Shown: positions 24,119-35,953, numbered from the stretch's first letter. The stretch is DNA of 64,000 nucleotides from Capsicum annuum (GCF_002878395.1 NC_061120.1:93397805-93461804); one strand, 5' to 3'. Notes: generated by a model not told the origin, from the letters alone. Numbers and translations are program-made.

Positions 24119-25259
24119 ATACCTCTACATTGAGCTCGTTGAAACAACAACCAACCTTAACCCATTGATCCACCATATAAGACGGTATCCCATGCCGAAT
24201 TTTAGGCAGCTTTTCAGACTCTAGCCCAGGCTATTACCACTAATACTTAGGCTAACGCTCCACCTCCGCAGTAAAATAATTCAGCCGCAACACGAATTTG
24301 TAGCTTTATGCGGATGAATTTGCCAGAGTTTCATGGGTCGAGAGCAGGTAAGGACCCGTAAATGTATGTTGATAAAATAAATAAAATTACACAGATTATG
24401 TACGTGACCAAGGAAGAAAGTGTGGAGCTGGCTTCTTATTGGTTGAAGAATGTTGCTTATGACTGGGTGCAGATGTGGAATAAGGGTAGAGAGAAAGATA
24501 CCGCTCTGGTGACTTGGCAATTGTTCCAAGATGCTTTCTTGGATAGATTCTTTCCTCTTAAGTTACAGGAAGCCAAGATAGAGGAGTTTATGAATTTGAG
24601 ACAAGGCTCCATGTTGGTTAAGAAGTATTTTCTTAAGTTTAGTCAGGTATCGAAGTACGCTCCCAATATGATGGCTGACTCGAGGACTAGTATGAGCAAG
24701 TTTCTAACTGAGGTATCGAGTTATGTGGTGAAAAAATATAGATCTGCTATGATTAACAGAGAGATTGATCTTCCTAGGTTAATGATTCATTCCCAACAGA
24801 TTGACTCAGACAAGATAAAGGAAAGAGAAAGAGTAAGAGGGATTAAGAGAGTCAGATCGAAAAAACAGGGGTCTGGTCAGACTAGATTCTTCGGAGGGAG
24901 TCGCCCTTAGTTTTAGAGATGTTTATTTGTACCTGTGCCTTACTCAGTTAGTGCTCCTATATATCAGGACAGGCAGGAGCTCGAGAATAGGTCGGCAACT
25001 TCTAGGTCTTAGGATAGTGTAAGCAATAGACCTTATCCTCCTTCATGTGCTAAGTATGGTAAAGACCTGTTTTGGTTGTGGCAAGTTGGGCACATACTTA
25101 GAGACTACCCATCTGACAGACAGCGGAGTTGTGGTACCCATCCCCAGAGTCAGGCTACCAGTGCCCCACCTTCTGCAGCCCATCCAGTTTCTCCTCAGGG
25201 TGCTTCATCTAGTACTGCTGGCGGTCAATGCCAGAATCATTTCTATGCTATACCACCCC
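24119..25259 (+). pseudogene. Element D: gag, start codon lost and frameshifted
   Basis: Gag would form the capsid and nucleocapsid. The expected start reads ATA at 24119. After an N-terminus with stops, a 182-codon open piece (24362-24910) holds the capsid core: 'ESVELASYWLKNVAYDWVQM', 'FQDAFLDRFFPLKLQEAKI', 'EEFMNLRQGSMLVKKYF' and 'FSQVSKYAPNMMADS'. The basic C-terminal linker ends in stops near 24908. The CX2CX4HX4C zinc knuckle at about 25067-25110 reads CFGCGKLG and, after an apparent one-base loss near 25090, HILRDY; the last cysteine is tyrosine. A Q/S/P-rich linker follows into protease. Confidence 0.88.
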
Positions 25260-25618
25260 ATCAGGAGCAGGAGGACTCTATTGATGTTGTCACTGGTATG
25301 CTTCATGTTTTCTATTTTGATGTCTATGTGTTGATGGACCCCAATTTGAGTTTTTCTTATGTGACACCTCTGATTGTTGTAAATTTTGAAACAGATCTTG
25401 AACTAATTTCAGAGCCTATTTTGGTTTCTACTTCGATAGAAGAGTCTGTCATTGCTAAGTGGGTGTATAAGAAATGTTCCATTACTGTCTTTCATCATGT
25501 TATGTATGCTGATTTGATTGAGCTAGATATGGTTGACTTTGATATCATTTTGGGTATGGATTGGCTTCACTCATACTATGCATTTATTGATTGTCGTGCC
25601 TGTGTGGTCAAGTTTTAG
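25260..25618 (+). pseudogene. Element D: aspartic protease
   Basis: Retroviral-type protease that would cleave Gag-Pol. It is open in one frame to the TAG at 25616. Visible are 'DVVTGMLHVFYFDVYVLMDP', 'PILVSTSIEESVIAKWVYKK' and the 'DFDIILGMDWLHSYYAFIDC' end that marks the protease-RT linker. The catalytic aspartate remains, but the usual D-P/S-G-A motif reads DPNLSF, lacking the Gly-Ala that completes the active site. A dead enzyme is likely. Confidence 0.85.
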
Positions 25619-25657
25619 TTTCTTGATAAACCTATCCTCTAATGGTCTGGGATTTTT

Positions 25658-26430
25658 GTGATTCCTAAGGGTCGTTTTATGTCCTATCTCAAAGCTAGGA
25701 AGTTGATTTCCAAGGTTTTCATCCACCATTTGGTCCGGGTTAAAGAGACAAAGTATGAAACCCCGACCATTCAGTCAATTAATGTTGTTAATAAGTTTCT
25801 CTATATCTTATCAGAAGATATCCTTGGAGCACCTCTTGATAGAGAGATAGAGTTTGCGATTGATCTTCTTCCCGATACGTAACCTATTTCCATTCCTCCA
25901 TATCGCATCGCTCACGTGGAACTTAAAGAGTTAAAAGAGTAATTGAAATATCTTTTGGACAAAAGCTTTATTAGACCTAGTGTGTCCCCATGGGGTGAAC
26001 TTGTCCTATTTCTGCGTAAGAAAGATGGTTCTTTACGGATGTGTATTGATTACCGACAGCTTAATAAGGTTACTATCAAGAATAAATATCCGCTTCCTCG
26101 AATTAATGATTTATTTGATCAATTTCAAGGTGCGAGCTACTTTTCAAAGATAGACCTTATATCCGATTATCACCAACTTAAGGTTAGGGAATGTGATATC
26201 CCCAAGACAGCTTTCCAAACTCATTATGGTTATTTTGAATTTCTAGTGATGTATTTCAGGTTAACTAATGCTCCAGCAGCTTTCATAGATCTTATAAACT
26301 ATGTATTCTGGCCATATCTGGATTTATTTGTAATAGTGTTCCTTGATGATATTCTTATTTACTCCCAAAGTGAGGATGATCATGTGGATCATCTCCAAAT
26401 CATATTGGAAACTCTTTGAACTCATCGGTT
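25658..26430 (+). pseudogene. Element D: reverse transcriptase
   Basis: RT would copy the RNA genome. Pieces in order are the linker 'PKGRFMSYLKARKLISKV', the entry region 'EDILGAPLDREIEFAIDLLP' to a TAA at 25880, then from 25943 a 158-codon open core with '[20 protein letters not shown]', '[14 protein letters not shown]' and the catalytic FLDD at 26339-26350. The usual R-S-G-Y motif reads 'ISDYHQL' (Gly to Asp). The frame shifts near 26435 at the 'KFKL' position. Confidence 0.9.
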
Positions 26431-27234
26431 GTATACTAAGTTCAAACTATGAGTTTTGGCTGAACTCTGTAGCCTTCTTGGGTCATGTTGTTTCTTCCGA
26501 AGGTATTAGAGTTGATCCTTAAAAGATAGAGGCTATAAAGAGTTGGCCTAGACCTATTTCTCCTTCTTTTATCCAAAGTTTCTTGGGTCTAGCTGGTTAT
26601 TATCGTCATTTTGTTGAAGGGTTTTCATCTATTGCATCTCCTATGACCCGTTTGACCCAAAAAAGTGAAGTTCCTGTAGTTTGAATCTTGCGAGAAGAGT
26701 TTTCAGCAGTTCAAGACTCGACTCACTTCAGCCCCTGTGTTGACTTTGCCTGACGGTGTTGATGGTTTTGTGGTGTATTGCAATGCTTCCAGAGTTGGTT
26801 TGGGTTGTGTATTGATGCAAAAGGGCAAGGTTATAGCTTATGCTTCCAGGAATCTAAAGCCTCATAAGAAGAATTATCCTACCCATGATCTTGAATTAGC
26901 TGCCGTGGTTTTTTCTTTGAAAATCTAGAGACATTATTTGTATGGTGTCCATGTCGATGTCTTCAGGGACCATAAGAGCTTGCAGTATGTATTCACCTAA
27001 AAGGAGTTGAATCTCAGGAAGAGGCGATGGTTAGAATTGTTGAAAGATTATGATATGAGTGTGCTATATCATCTGGGCAAGGCTAATGTAGTAGCAGATG
27101 CCCTTAGTTGGAGGTCTATGGGTAGCATAGCACATGTGGAGATTGGTAAGAAGAAGTTGGCCCGTGAGTTACATCATTTTGCTAGATTGGGGGTTAGGTT
27201 GTTTGGTGATACTGAGGGTAGTATAGGAGTGTAA
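26431..27234 (+). pseudogene. Element D: RT thumb/connection and RNase H
   Basis: Degrades RNA in the RNA-DNA hybrid. After a frame change, 'EFWLNSVAFLGHVVSSEGIR' and 'SFLGLAGYYRHFVEGF' give the connection. The RNase H domain at 26737-27110 has '[15 protein letters not shown]', '[14 protein letters not shown]', '[10 protein letters not shown]' and 'LYHLGKANVVADALS'. The first catalytic aspartate is asparagine (AAT at 26782); the Glu and the later two Asp are kept. There are stops at 26524, about 26683, 26926 and 26998. Confidence 0.88.
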
Positions 27235-28490
27235 AGCGGCTCTGAATCCTCTTTACTTTCGAAAGTGAAGGACAAGCAAGACAGGGATCCTACCTTGGTT
27301 AGGTTAAAAGAGTCAGTTAAAGACCAAAAGGTGGAGGTTTTCTCCCAAGGGGGAGATAGCATTTTGAGACTCCAATAAAGATTATGTGTTCCTGATGTTG
27401 ATAACTTGAAGCAGAGGATTATGGAAGAAGCGCATGGTACGCGATACTCCATCCATCCTGGTGCTACCAAGATGTACCATGATTTGCAGGAAATCTATTA
27501 GTGGAACAGTATGAACAGGAACATAGCAGAGTTTGTGGCGAAGTGTTCCATGTTTCAACAGGTTAAAATAGAGCATCAAAGGCCTAGTGGCATGATGCAA
27601 GAGTTTAGGATTCCAACTTGGAAGTAGGAGGAAGTGAATATGGACTTTATAGTTGGTTTGCGTCTATCTCGTTACCATCATGATTCTATTTAGGTTGTCA
27701 TAGATCGGCTGACGATATTAGCTTATTTCTTGCCTATGCATTCATCGTATACAACTGATGATTATGCTAGAATATATATTCAGGTACTTGTCAGACTTCA
27801 TGGAATCCCTTTGGCTATTATTTCTGACAGAGGTACTCAGTTTACCTCTCAGTTTTGGAAATCTTTCTAGAAGGGTCTCGGTACCCAAATTCGTTTATGT
27901 TCTGCTTTCCATCCGCAAATAGATGGTTAGGCCGAGTGGACCATTCAGACTTTAGAAGATATATTGAGGGCTTGTGTGCTTGATTTTAAAGGTAGTTGGG
28001 ATGAGCACTTAGCATTAATCGAGTTTTCTTACAATAATAGTTTTCATGCTACTATTGGAATGGCCCCATTTGAAGCTTTGTATGGTAGAATGTGTAGATC
28101 ACCCATTCGTTTGTTTGAAGTTGGTGAGGCTGCCGCAACTGGACCGGATGCGGTGTTCGAGGCAATGGAGAAGGTTAAGTTAATTCGAAAAAGGTTGAAA
28201 ACCACCCAAAGTCGTCAAAAATCATACGCAGATGTTTGGAGGAAAGACCTTGAATTTGATGTTGGTGATTTAGTGTACTTGAAAGTTTTATCCATGAAAG
28301 GGGTGAAGAGATTTAGGAAGAAAGGGAAACTAAGTCCCTATTACATTGGTCCCTATAAGGTAGCGTATAAGGTTGAATTGCCTGCGGAGTTATCTAACGT
28401 CCATCCGGTTTTCCATGTTTCTATGTTTAAGAAGTCTATTGGTGATTCTGTTGTGATTGATACTTCCGAAAGCTCGGGTATTCAAGATAG
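27235..28490 (+). pseudogene. Element D: integrase
   Basis: Would insert the cDNA into chromatin. In order: 'KDQKVEVFSQGGD', the zinc-binding region with 'AHGTRYSIHPGATKMYHDL' (both His kept) and 'CSMFQQVK' (second Cys of CxxC is Phe), then the catalytic core with 'MDFIVGL', 'IISDRGTQFTSQFW' and 'AEWTIQTLEDILRACVLDF', so D, D and E are kept. From 27964 the frame is open for 206 codons through 'HLALIEFSYNNSFHATIGMA', the GPY-type region 'GKLSPYYIGPYKV' and 'HPVFHVSMFKKSIGD'. Stops occur at 27499, 27625, 27691, 27868 and 27928. Confidence 0.9.
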
Positions 28491-28695
28491 TCTTTCATAT
28501 GAAGAGATTCCGATCAAGGTTTTTGACTTTCAAGTTCGTAGGCTAAGAAACAAGGAAGTTCCTTTGTTTAAAGTGCTTTGGTGAAATCAATCCGTAGAGA
28601 GTGCTACTTGGGAAGCCGAAGTGGATATGCGTGCCAAATATCCCCACCTCTTTCCTACGAATCCTGAGCATGTCAAAGGTATCATTCTCTTTTGA
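28491..28695 (+). pseudogene. Element D: C-terminal chromodomain
   Basis: 'SYEEIPIKVFDFQVRRLRNK', 'VPLFKVLW', a TGA at 28582 where a residue such as Arg is expected, then 'NQSVESATWEAEVDMRAKYP' and 'HLFPTNPEHVKG'. This is the chromodomain of Tekay/Del-type elements, which in the family is thought to steer integration to modified histones. The stop would remove its C-terminal half. Confidence 0.85.
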
Positions 28696-28855
28696 TTTAG
28701 TCCTTATTGCTATGTTTATCTTGGCTTGTGTGTTTTCTACGATGTCAAAAAAAATCTAGAATGGAGTATATTCTTGGGAAAGATGATTTTTCTCTATATA
28801 CACATTTTCATAGTATTCTTGACCTAGCTATCAATATTCGAGGATGAATATTTCC

Positions 28856-28868
28856 AAGGGGGAGATGA
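28856..28868 (+). other. Element D: polypurine tract
   Basis: 'aagggggagatga' lies immediately before the 3' LTR start TGTGATGCCCC, after the conserved 'tattcgaggatgaata' non-coding stretch. Confidence 0.88.
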
Positions 28869-31199
28869 TGTGATGCCCCGGAAAAATTTTCCGTTAAGAT
28901 CTCGGACGAAAATATGTTGAATTCTATTCTTTATTGTGATTAATAATTTTTCAATGTGGAATTTCTGGATATGCAACTCGTCATCGCGTAGAGCATCAAA
29001 TAAGCTTTCCAATGATATGTGGATCATCCAAAATGGACACTCGAGCGATGAGTTATGATCATTCCGATCTAACCATGAATAGTGGTAAACAGTAAATGTG
29101 CAGGAAAAAAATACTGAGGCCAGGCGAATTTTAGTGTCAACTTCAAACGACCATAACTCCTTATACCTAATGATCTGGGTGAGCTACTATATATCAACAG
29201 AAATCACTGAAAGTCCTCTTTCCAATAAAATTGGTTTCATCAAATTTCTATTTCGGAGCAAAAAGTTATGGTCGATCTACTTCAGCCTATCAAAACAGTC
29301 CATCAAAGGACAAATTTGACATTATTTGATTTTAAAGGGTATTTTGGTCATTTTCACTCCAAACCATCCGGGTAAACCATGGATTTAAGTACATTAAGAT
29401 CATTCAATAGCTCATTTTTCTTCAAAATTTCCTAAGGCTCAAACCCCAACCCTACTACTCCAAATTTCATCCTTCTATGTCTCTTGATTGAACCGTAGAA
29501 ATTTCAAATTGATTTGGGATTTGAGTTGATCATGTTAAGGGCTTCGAGAAGCACCCTTTATTTTCATGAATAAAGTTCCGGAGTCGGAAGTTCATATTCA
29601 TCTTCCATTTTTAGGTATATGGGGCTTTGAACAAGATTATCCTTTCGATCTTGTGCCCGGTATTTTTGTTGAATTACATTGACATGAGATTTTACATGTT
29701 TTACCATGAATTGAAAATATGGTTTTATATCTTATATTATTGTCCATGAGCTATGGGATTATGTCATCCACTATGTGTATGATTTTGAGATAGAATTATG
29801 TCCAAAAAATATTTGATTATGAGAGTATGATGATTTAATTTGTTAAGCCTTGATTTATACTATCATTCCACTATTTCCTTGTTATGAATTTATAATTGAT
29901 AATGAAAATTCTATATCCCTACTATGGGTTGATGTCTCAAGTACCTTTAAATGAGAGTTGGATGGCAAATTGAGAAATATTGCTATTGAAGTTGTATGAG
30001 TCTTGGTATTTTCCGGATGGTTTTGATGAGTTAAATTGTTGAAAATATTATGTATTGAGTCTTCATATCCTTGTCCAAATGTCGAGTCGGTTATGATTCA
30101 ATGCATTAATACCTTGTTGATGTTGAGGAAGATTAAAATGTTTTGAGCTAAAATGTGTTGGGTTAGGAATCCACAAATTGATATGATTTGAGAAATGAGA
30201 AAGAGATTTGATTTGGTCTTTATGATAGACCCTTGTGATGTTATGGTGGATTTCCTTACATCTTCTGAGCTTGTCGGGGAGTAGTACTTAGCATGGAGAG
30301 GGAAATTTGATATTTCCCCAAACCTATGTGCCACCGTAGGGTTGTTTGATGATGATATTATTGGCCAGAGAGCCTGATTGTGAGTATTGCAGTTTTAAGG
30401 TCGTACTCCCTGGCAAAGAGTATGACGCTCCCGCCAACGGGGGTTTCAATCGTTGGTATTCCATATAGCTCCCGTGGGGTTGTCAGTTATAGGAAACTCC
30501 CCTGTCCATAAGAGTCGTGTTCATTGAAATACCGAGTCACTCCGAGTTTTGATATGGCAAGTCAAATTGCCTATGATGATCCATAATGATTTATGAGGTT
30601 TTTCTCCTACATTTCTTATTTAAGATGTTATGAGTTACATGATTCAATGTCACTCAAGCCAGGTGTGTCATTATCATCCATATGTATGTATTTACGAAAT
30701 TTATGATATTATTTATATTTTGCATGCGCCCCCACATACTTAGTACATATCTTGTGTTGATCCACATATTTCTCTATGGGCTACATTCTTACCATGATGT
30801 AGTTTCAGGTACTCATCCGCAGCCGCGACAGTGATATCCGTGTGCCACATCTATGTTCCTTCAGTGGTGAGTCCTCATGGTTCGAGGACCAAGTTGCTAG
30901 TTTTGGTGCTGTTGTTTTGTGATCCCTTTGGTCTGTTGAGTCAGTTGGGGGTTAGTCCCAATGGCTCGTTGATTTCGCTGTATAGAGGCTATGTTAGACA
31001 AGTGTATTGATGGGTTGGTTTGTGTATAGACATTCCATATATGTATAGTCTAACAATATTCTATGCCATGTGCGATGTGATATGATATGTACTTATATAT
31101 ATATCCTTAGCGTAGCGCGTATGTTGTTGTGTTGGAACCCAAGGGTAGTATTTTGGCTTATATATGTGGCATCTCGGGATGATATGTTCAGGCGTTACA
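28869..31199 (+). mobile_element. Element D: 3' LTR
   Basis: 2331 bp from TGTGATGCCCC to GGCGTTACA, matching the 5' LTR throughout with scattered substitutions and small indels, including a shortened segment near 31160 where the 5' copy has 'aagggttagcttgaggctac'. Followed by the TSD copy atcat. Confidence 0.92.
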
Positions 31200-31204
31200 A
31201 TCAT
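31200..31204. repeat. Target-site duplication of element D, right copy (atcat)
   Basis: Matches atcgt at 21536-21540 at four of five bases. The following 'ctgccatacacttctg' continues the integrase of element C. Confidence 0.8.
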
Positions 31205-33268
31205 CTGCCATACACTTCTGCTAATATTCATTGTCTAAAATCATCAACATAGGGAACAAATAACCTACCCAGACAATGAAGCACACCATCTCCCCCTTGG
31301 GAGAAAGCATCTACCTTCTGATCTCTAACTGCCTCCTTTAACTTAACCAAACTAGGATCTTAATCTTTTTTTTCTTTTACTTTGGTAATCAATGAAGATG
31401 TTGAACCATTCTAAACCCATATACTACCTTCGTCCGAATCAACTAACTAAACTCCTAACCTAGAAACCTGATGAACCTCATGGACTAAATCCTTCTTATC
31501 CACTTCAACATAGACAACCCTACCCATAAAAAATCTACTAAGGGTATCCACCACTATATTGGCCTTGCTCGGATGATACAACACATTAATATCATAGTCT
31601 TTTAACAACTCAAGCCATCTCCTCTAGAAAAGATTTATGTCTTTCTAATTAAACACGTACTATAAAATCTTGTGATATGTGAACACATCCACATGAACCC
31701 CAAAAAGATAATTCCTCCTAATTTCAAGGCAAAGACAACATCTGCCAACTCAAGATCATAGATTGGATAATTCTTCTCATGGAGCTTAATCTATCTAGAG
31801 GAATAGGCTTTGACCTTACCTCTCTAAATAAATACAAAACCAAAACAAACTCTAGAAGCATCACAATATACTATGAACCCTTCTGTGCCATCTAAAAATG
31901 CCAAGACTTAGGTGGAACTGATTCGAGTCTTCAACTCCTTAAAAAGCTTCTCGCAGTAATTTGACCATTGAAATTTAACCTTCTTCTGGGTTGACCTCGA
32001 CATGGTGGAAGAAATAGAGGAAAAACCATTAATAAATCACTTATAATAGTCAGCTAAACCCAAGAAACTCCTGATATCTGATGGAGAGACGAGTCTAGTC
32101 CAGTTTCTTACTGCCTTGGTCTTTTCAAGATCAACTTAAATGACATCACTAGAAACGATATATATGAAAAAGGAAAGCTACTGATCTCAACCAATATTCA
32201 CACTTACTAAACTTAGGAAATAATTGATGATTTCTAAGGGTCTACAGTACAACTGTCAAATGGTCTGCATGATCATTCTCACTGTGGAAATATACAAGGA
32301 TGTCATCAATGAAGACTATGACAAACATGTCCAAGTACTGCTTGAACACCCTGTTAATCAAGTCTATGAAAGCTGTAGGGGCATTTGTTAGTCCAAAATG
32401 TATAACTAGGAATTCAAATTGACCATACCAAGTTCTAAAGAATATTTTTGGAATGTCACATTCTTTAACTCTAAGTTGATGATAGAAGGATCTGAGGTCT
32501 ACCTTAGAGAGATAAATTGCACCCTAAAGTTGTTCAAACAAGTTATCAATTCTACGAAGAGGATACTTATTCTTATTAGTTACATCTTTTAATTGACGAT
32601 AATCAATACACATTCTGAGAGAACCATCCTTCTTGTGCACAAATAGAACTGGAGCACCCCACTGTGAAAGACTAGGCCTTATGAAGCCCTTATCCAAGAG
32701 ACCTTTTAACTTCATGTTTAGCTCCTTAAGCTCAGTTGGATCAATCCTATAAGGTGGAATAGAGATAGGCTAGGCATCTAGAAGGAGATCTATTCAAACA
32801 TCTATCTTTCTTTATAGAGGAACTCTGGGAAGATCTTCCAGGAAAACATCTGGAAATTCTTTTACTACGTAAACTAACTCAAGACTTCGAGTTTAAAAAT
32901 TTGAGTCCTTGACTCGGACAAGATGTTAAATACACTCCTGAGATATCATCTATCTTGCCTTATGATAGGAAACAAGCAAACCCTTAAGCACTAAAGTACT
33001 TACCCTCTATTTGATAACTGGCTCATTTGGAAACTTGAACTGGAAAATTCTATTCCTACAGATAATTGAGGTACAACATGAGTGGAGTCAATCTATGCCA
33101 AGAATGACATCAAAATTATTTATATCAAACTCCATGAGGTCAGCTAAAGTAACTTTTTGAGACACTATGATTAGGCAATTTCTGTATACCCATCTGGCTA
33201 CAATGGACTTTCCTACTAGGGTAGACACTAAGAAAGGCTCTACCAATGTTTTGGGACTGACACCTAAA

Positions 33269-33270
<2 letters not shown>

Positions 33271-33300
<30 letters not shown>
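33271..33300. repeat. (TA)15 microsatellite inside the protease of element C
   Basis: About 30 bp of pure TA between 'cacctaaatc' and 'aaggagtaat'. In element B the same protease position reads a short 'ctatgtatggag', so the tract expanded within coding sequence after decay started. Confidence 0.9.
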
Positions 33301-33303
<3 letters not shown>

Positions 33304-33348
33304 AGTAATAAAGAAAAGTTAAGCTTCAGGGACTAGTAATGTAGAAAC

Positions 33349-35939
33349 TGTTACACCCCGATTTGTTGAACCAGAATGCTACACGGTGCTCATGACCCTG
33401 AGGGACCACAAGCTAACCCATGACTGATATTTGTACCTATATACTACAAATCATGATATAATAATGTGGAATACATAGAGCTGTAAGGCCATAAGGTTCA
33501 ACTGAATACAATTATGTGGGTGAAAATACCCAAAACAACTCAATCTGAAAGCTAAGTCTGAACGTAAATCTGAACATAAATCTGAAAGCCTCTAAACTAT
33601 CTGAATAAGGAGTTGAAGGAACATTTCTCCAAATAACTCCATAAAAATGAACTGAAGAAATAAATAAATGTATCAAATCATATTGTCCTTGAATCAATGA
33701 GGACTCACTGTGTCTCTGCGACTGGAATGCTACCGCTACTGCTGGGCTGAAGCTCTTGTCTCAAAACCTATGGTGTAATATGAAAAGAAAGCACTATAGC
33801 ACAAATGCGTCAGTACAACTGGAGTACTGAGTATACGAGGAAGGTAGGCTGAACATAAAGGGTTTCACGCATGAACAACACTGACTGACTAATATGCACG
33901 TGGGAGTGCAAACACATATACATAGAAACTGGGACCATGAATACGTGATACCATGACGTTTAAGCTAATACATATTTTACTGATAACTGTCATGACTGAT
34001 ACTAAAACTGATATACTAAAATCTGAAGAACGCCCTAAGTTCTTTTATTGAGACTGATACTGAAACTGTGGGAAGTAGTGTTTAACCGACAAGCCCCATG
34101 TATGCCGTTATGGCTAAGCTGGGGTCTAATCTCTGCCTCGATTGGAGGGGTGTCAATACCATGCCACGGGTAAGGACAACCTGTGAGTGACCTTTATCTG
34201 GCGGGTACTCAATGAGAATGGTGGGAACCTTAAATTGATGGGTTAAGCCACCTCATCAACCCTAATCTGACGAGTTAAGATGTCTCAACCTACGCTTACT
34301 ACGTAGTTCTGGAACACAAGGATGACTACTAAGAATCACACCCTGAATAGGCGGGTGAGTTTCCATCCTTGGGTTCTCTATGTGCTAACCTCTACTCCCA
34401 TCTGGAGGGATGGACATGAATAATTGACTGTGCATGACCTAATATTACTGAATTCTGTTGACTGGTGGAATGTTATTGATATTTGACAACTGACTAAGAT
34501 CATGAGGTTTTCCTGAGTCACATGATTGACTGAAGTCTATGGAAGCATAGCTTGAGTTCGAATATCATGAAACATGACATGGCTCTAGGCACACAGATAT
34601 AGTTTTCGGGTACAAGTACCCCCAGGACTCGATAGGAGAAAACGAACACACATGAGATGAATTGATCACAAGTTTTGAGTCCACAATTCACAAAAACATA
34701 AGTAAGGCTTTCATAATAAGAATGATTCTCAACAAACTATCACATAATTGGGAATGCACACAAAATGTATATACTTGCATGGCTTCAATAACATGGTCAT
34801 TCCATATCGCAACAATATCATGAGCTTCTCGTACAACTTCTTCAATTCAAGACAATAGCGCGGGGATCACGTTGAACATAAACTTAGAACATGGAATAGT
34901 TATTTAGGACTTATTATGTCATAAAAGCATGATTTCTATTCCCTTAGGTATTTTCACAAACACCTTACATGAACATCTTAGGCATAGGTGGATTCATCAA
35001 GATTACAAATATTCAACCACCAATTTCACATATTTATACGTTAAATACCACCATATCCTCACAATAAACATACAAAGATCCCATCTTAGGCATCATCAAA
35101 CTCCAACCACATGAACATTAACCACCACCAACATAAACATCATGATACAAAATTTAGAAGATGGTTCTTGAGCTTCATGGACGAAAGGAGTCCATGAATA
35201 ACCTCACGCATACCTTAGAAGGAAGATTCTTGATGATTGATGGAGGAATTTCCTTAAAGTCCAATCTTTAAGCTTAGTAATTCAAACCTAGTTGTTTTTC
35301 TCTTTTAGTGCTCTTGGATGATGAGCTTCGAGATGATAATACGGTTGTGATATGTTTAGAAGCTATATATTTTGTAGGGTTAAGTTTAGGGACGTTTAAG
35401 GAGTGTTAAAAGACTTAATTACCCTTAAAATAACTCAAAACGGAGTGTTTTTGGCACCTGGAACTGACTTAGGTGTTGCCCAAGTGATTGCCTAAGCTAG
35501 GTTGGGCAGCGCCTAACCAATCGCCTATGTTTGGTTGGGCGGCAGCTAACCAATCGCCTATCCTTACCGTCTCTCATGAAAATGGGCATAACTTTTCACT
35601 CTAGTATTGGACTAAGGCAAAATTGGTATCGTTGGAAAGATAATTCGATCCTCTACAATTTGGTAGGTATAAATAAGCGAAAATACCAAATTAATATTGA
35701 GTTATACTCTTTCAAATATGACCCTTGCAAAATGGAACACTAAAACTTGATGGATTCAAAAACTCTTAGCTTGTATTACCTTAAGTGACTCATATGAACA
35801 TGCTTAATGCATCATAAGCTATCCTATCACTAGGATATTTATTATAAGTCATGTACTCAAGTATGAATCACAGGGTAGGAGATTTCATACGTAGGAATAC
35901 TTATTCACTTCCTAGCTTAGAAACATGCGGGGTATTACA
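33349..35939 (-). mobile_element. Element B: 3' LTR
   Basis: 2591 bp. On the minus strand it starts TGTAATACCCC at 35939 and ends GGGGTGTAACA at 33349. It matches the 5' LTR from 40974. About 285-360 bp from its start (35580-35650) lies the conserved 'tttccaacgatac' to 'gtgaaaagttatgcccattt' block, followed by the 'gcctaaccaatcgcc' repeats at 35460-35570. Confidence 0.92.
35460..35570. repeat. Three 'gcctaaccaatcgcctat' repeats with palindromic partners
   Basis: Units of about 38 bp contain 'ggttgggcggcgcctaacca' and 'atcgcctat'; gttgggcg/cgcctaac are inverted halves, so each unit can fold. The same units occur in the 5' LTR at 43125-43222. Confidence 0.85.
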
Positions 35940-35953
35940 ATATCTCCCCCTTT
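35940..35953 (-). other. Element B: polypurine tract
   Basis: Minus-strand AAAGGGGGAGATAT abuts the LTR start TGTAATACCCC. The upstream 'ttcgaggacgaatg'-type stretch is shared with D and F. Confidence 0.9.

Larger units (their letters stand above)
21541..31199 (+). mobile_element. Element D: full-length but inactive Tekay/Del-like gypsy retrotransposon inside element C
   Basis: A 9.66-kb element with two LTRs, PBS, gag, PR, RT, RNase H, IN, chromodomain and PPT in the expected order, flanked by a 5-bp TSD. It has inserted into the integrase gene of C in the opposite orientation. The C-terminal chromodomain and the LTR-distal order place it among chromoviruses. Decay is spread along its length: lost gag start, frameshift in the zinc knuckle, several stops and altered catalytic residues. 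The two LTRs differ at many sites by eye, so the insertion is not recent. Confidence 0.93.
31200..33348 (-). pseudogene. Element C: protease, RT, RNase H and integrase N-terminus, broken
   Basis: This is the middle of the C pol gene between the D and B insertions. On the minus strand, from high to low coordinates: protease remnant (33345 to about 32900), RT entry region, RT core with '[20 protein letters not shown]' and 'CIDYRQL' (32524-32715), the catalytic FIDD at 32302-32313 (intact), the connection and 'YYK.FINGFS'-like sequence near 32030, RNase H ('HHPSKANIVVDTLSRFF' type reads near 31540-31600) and integrase N-terminal sequence to 31200. Many stops and frameshifts occur. At 33348 element B interrupts it; gag sequence of the same element reappears at 43226. 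Confidence 0.85.

Noticed and set aside
21541..31199. Endogenous pararetrovirus (caulimovirid) as source of RT and RNase H
   Set aside because: LTRs, integrase, chromodomain, PBS/PPT and TSD are present, and no movement protein was seen; these define a gypsy retrotransposon.
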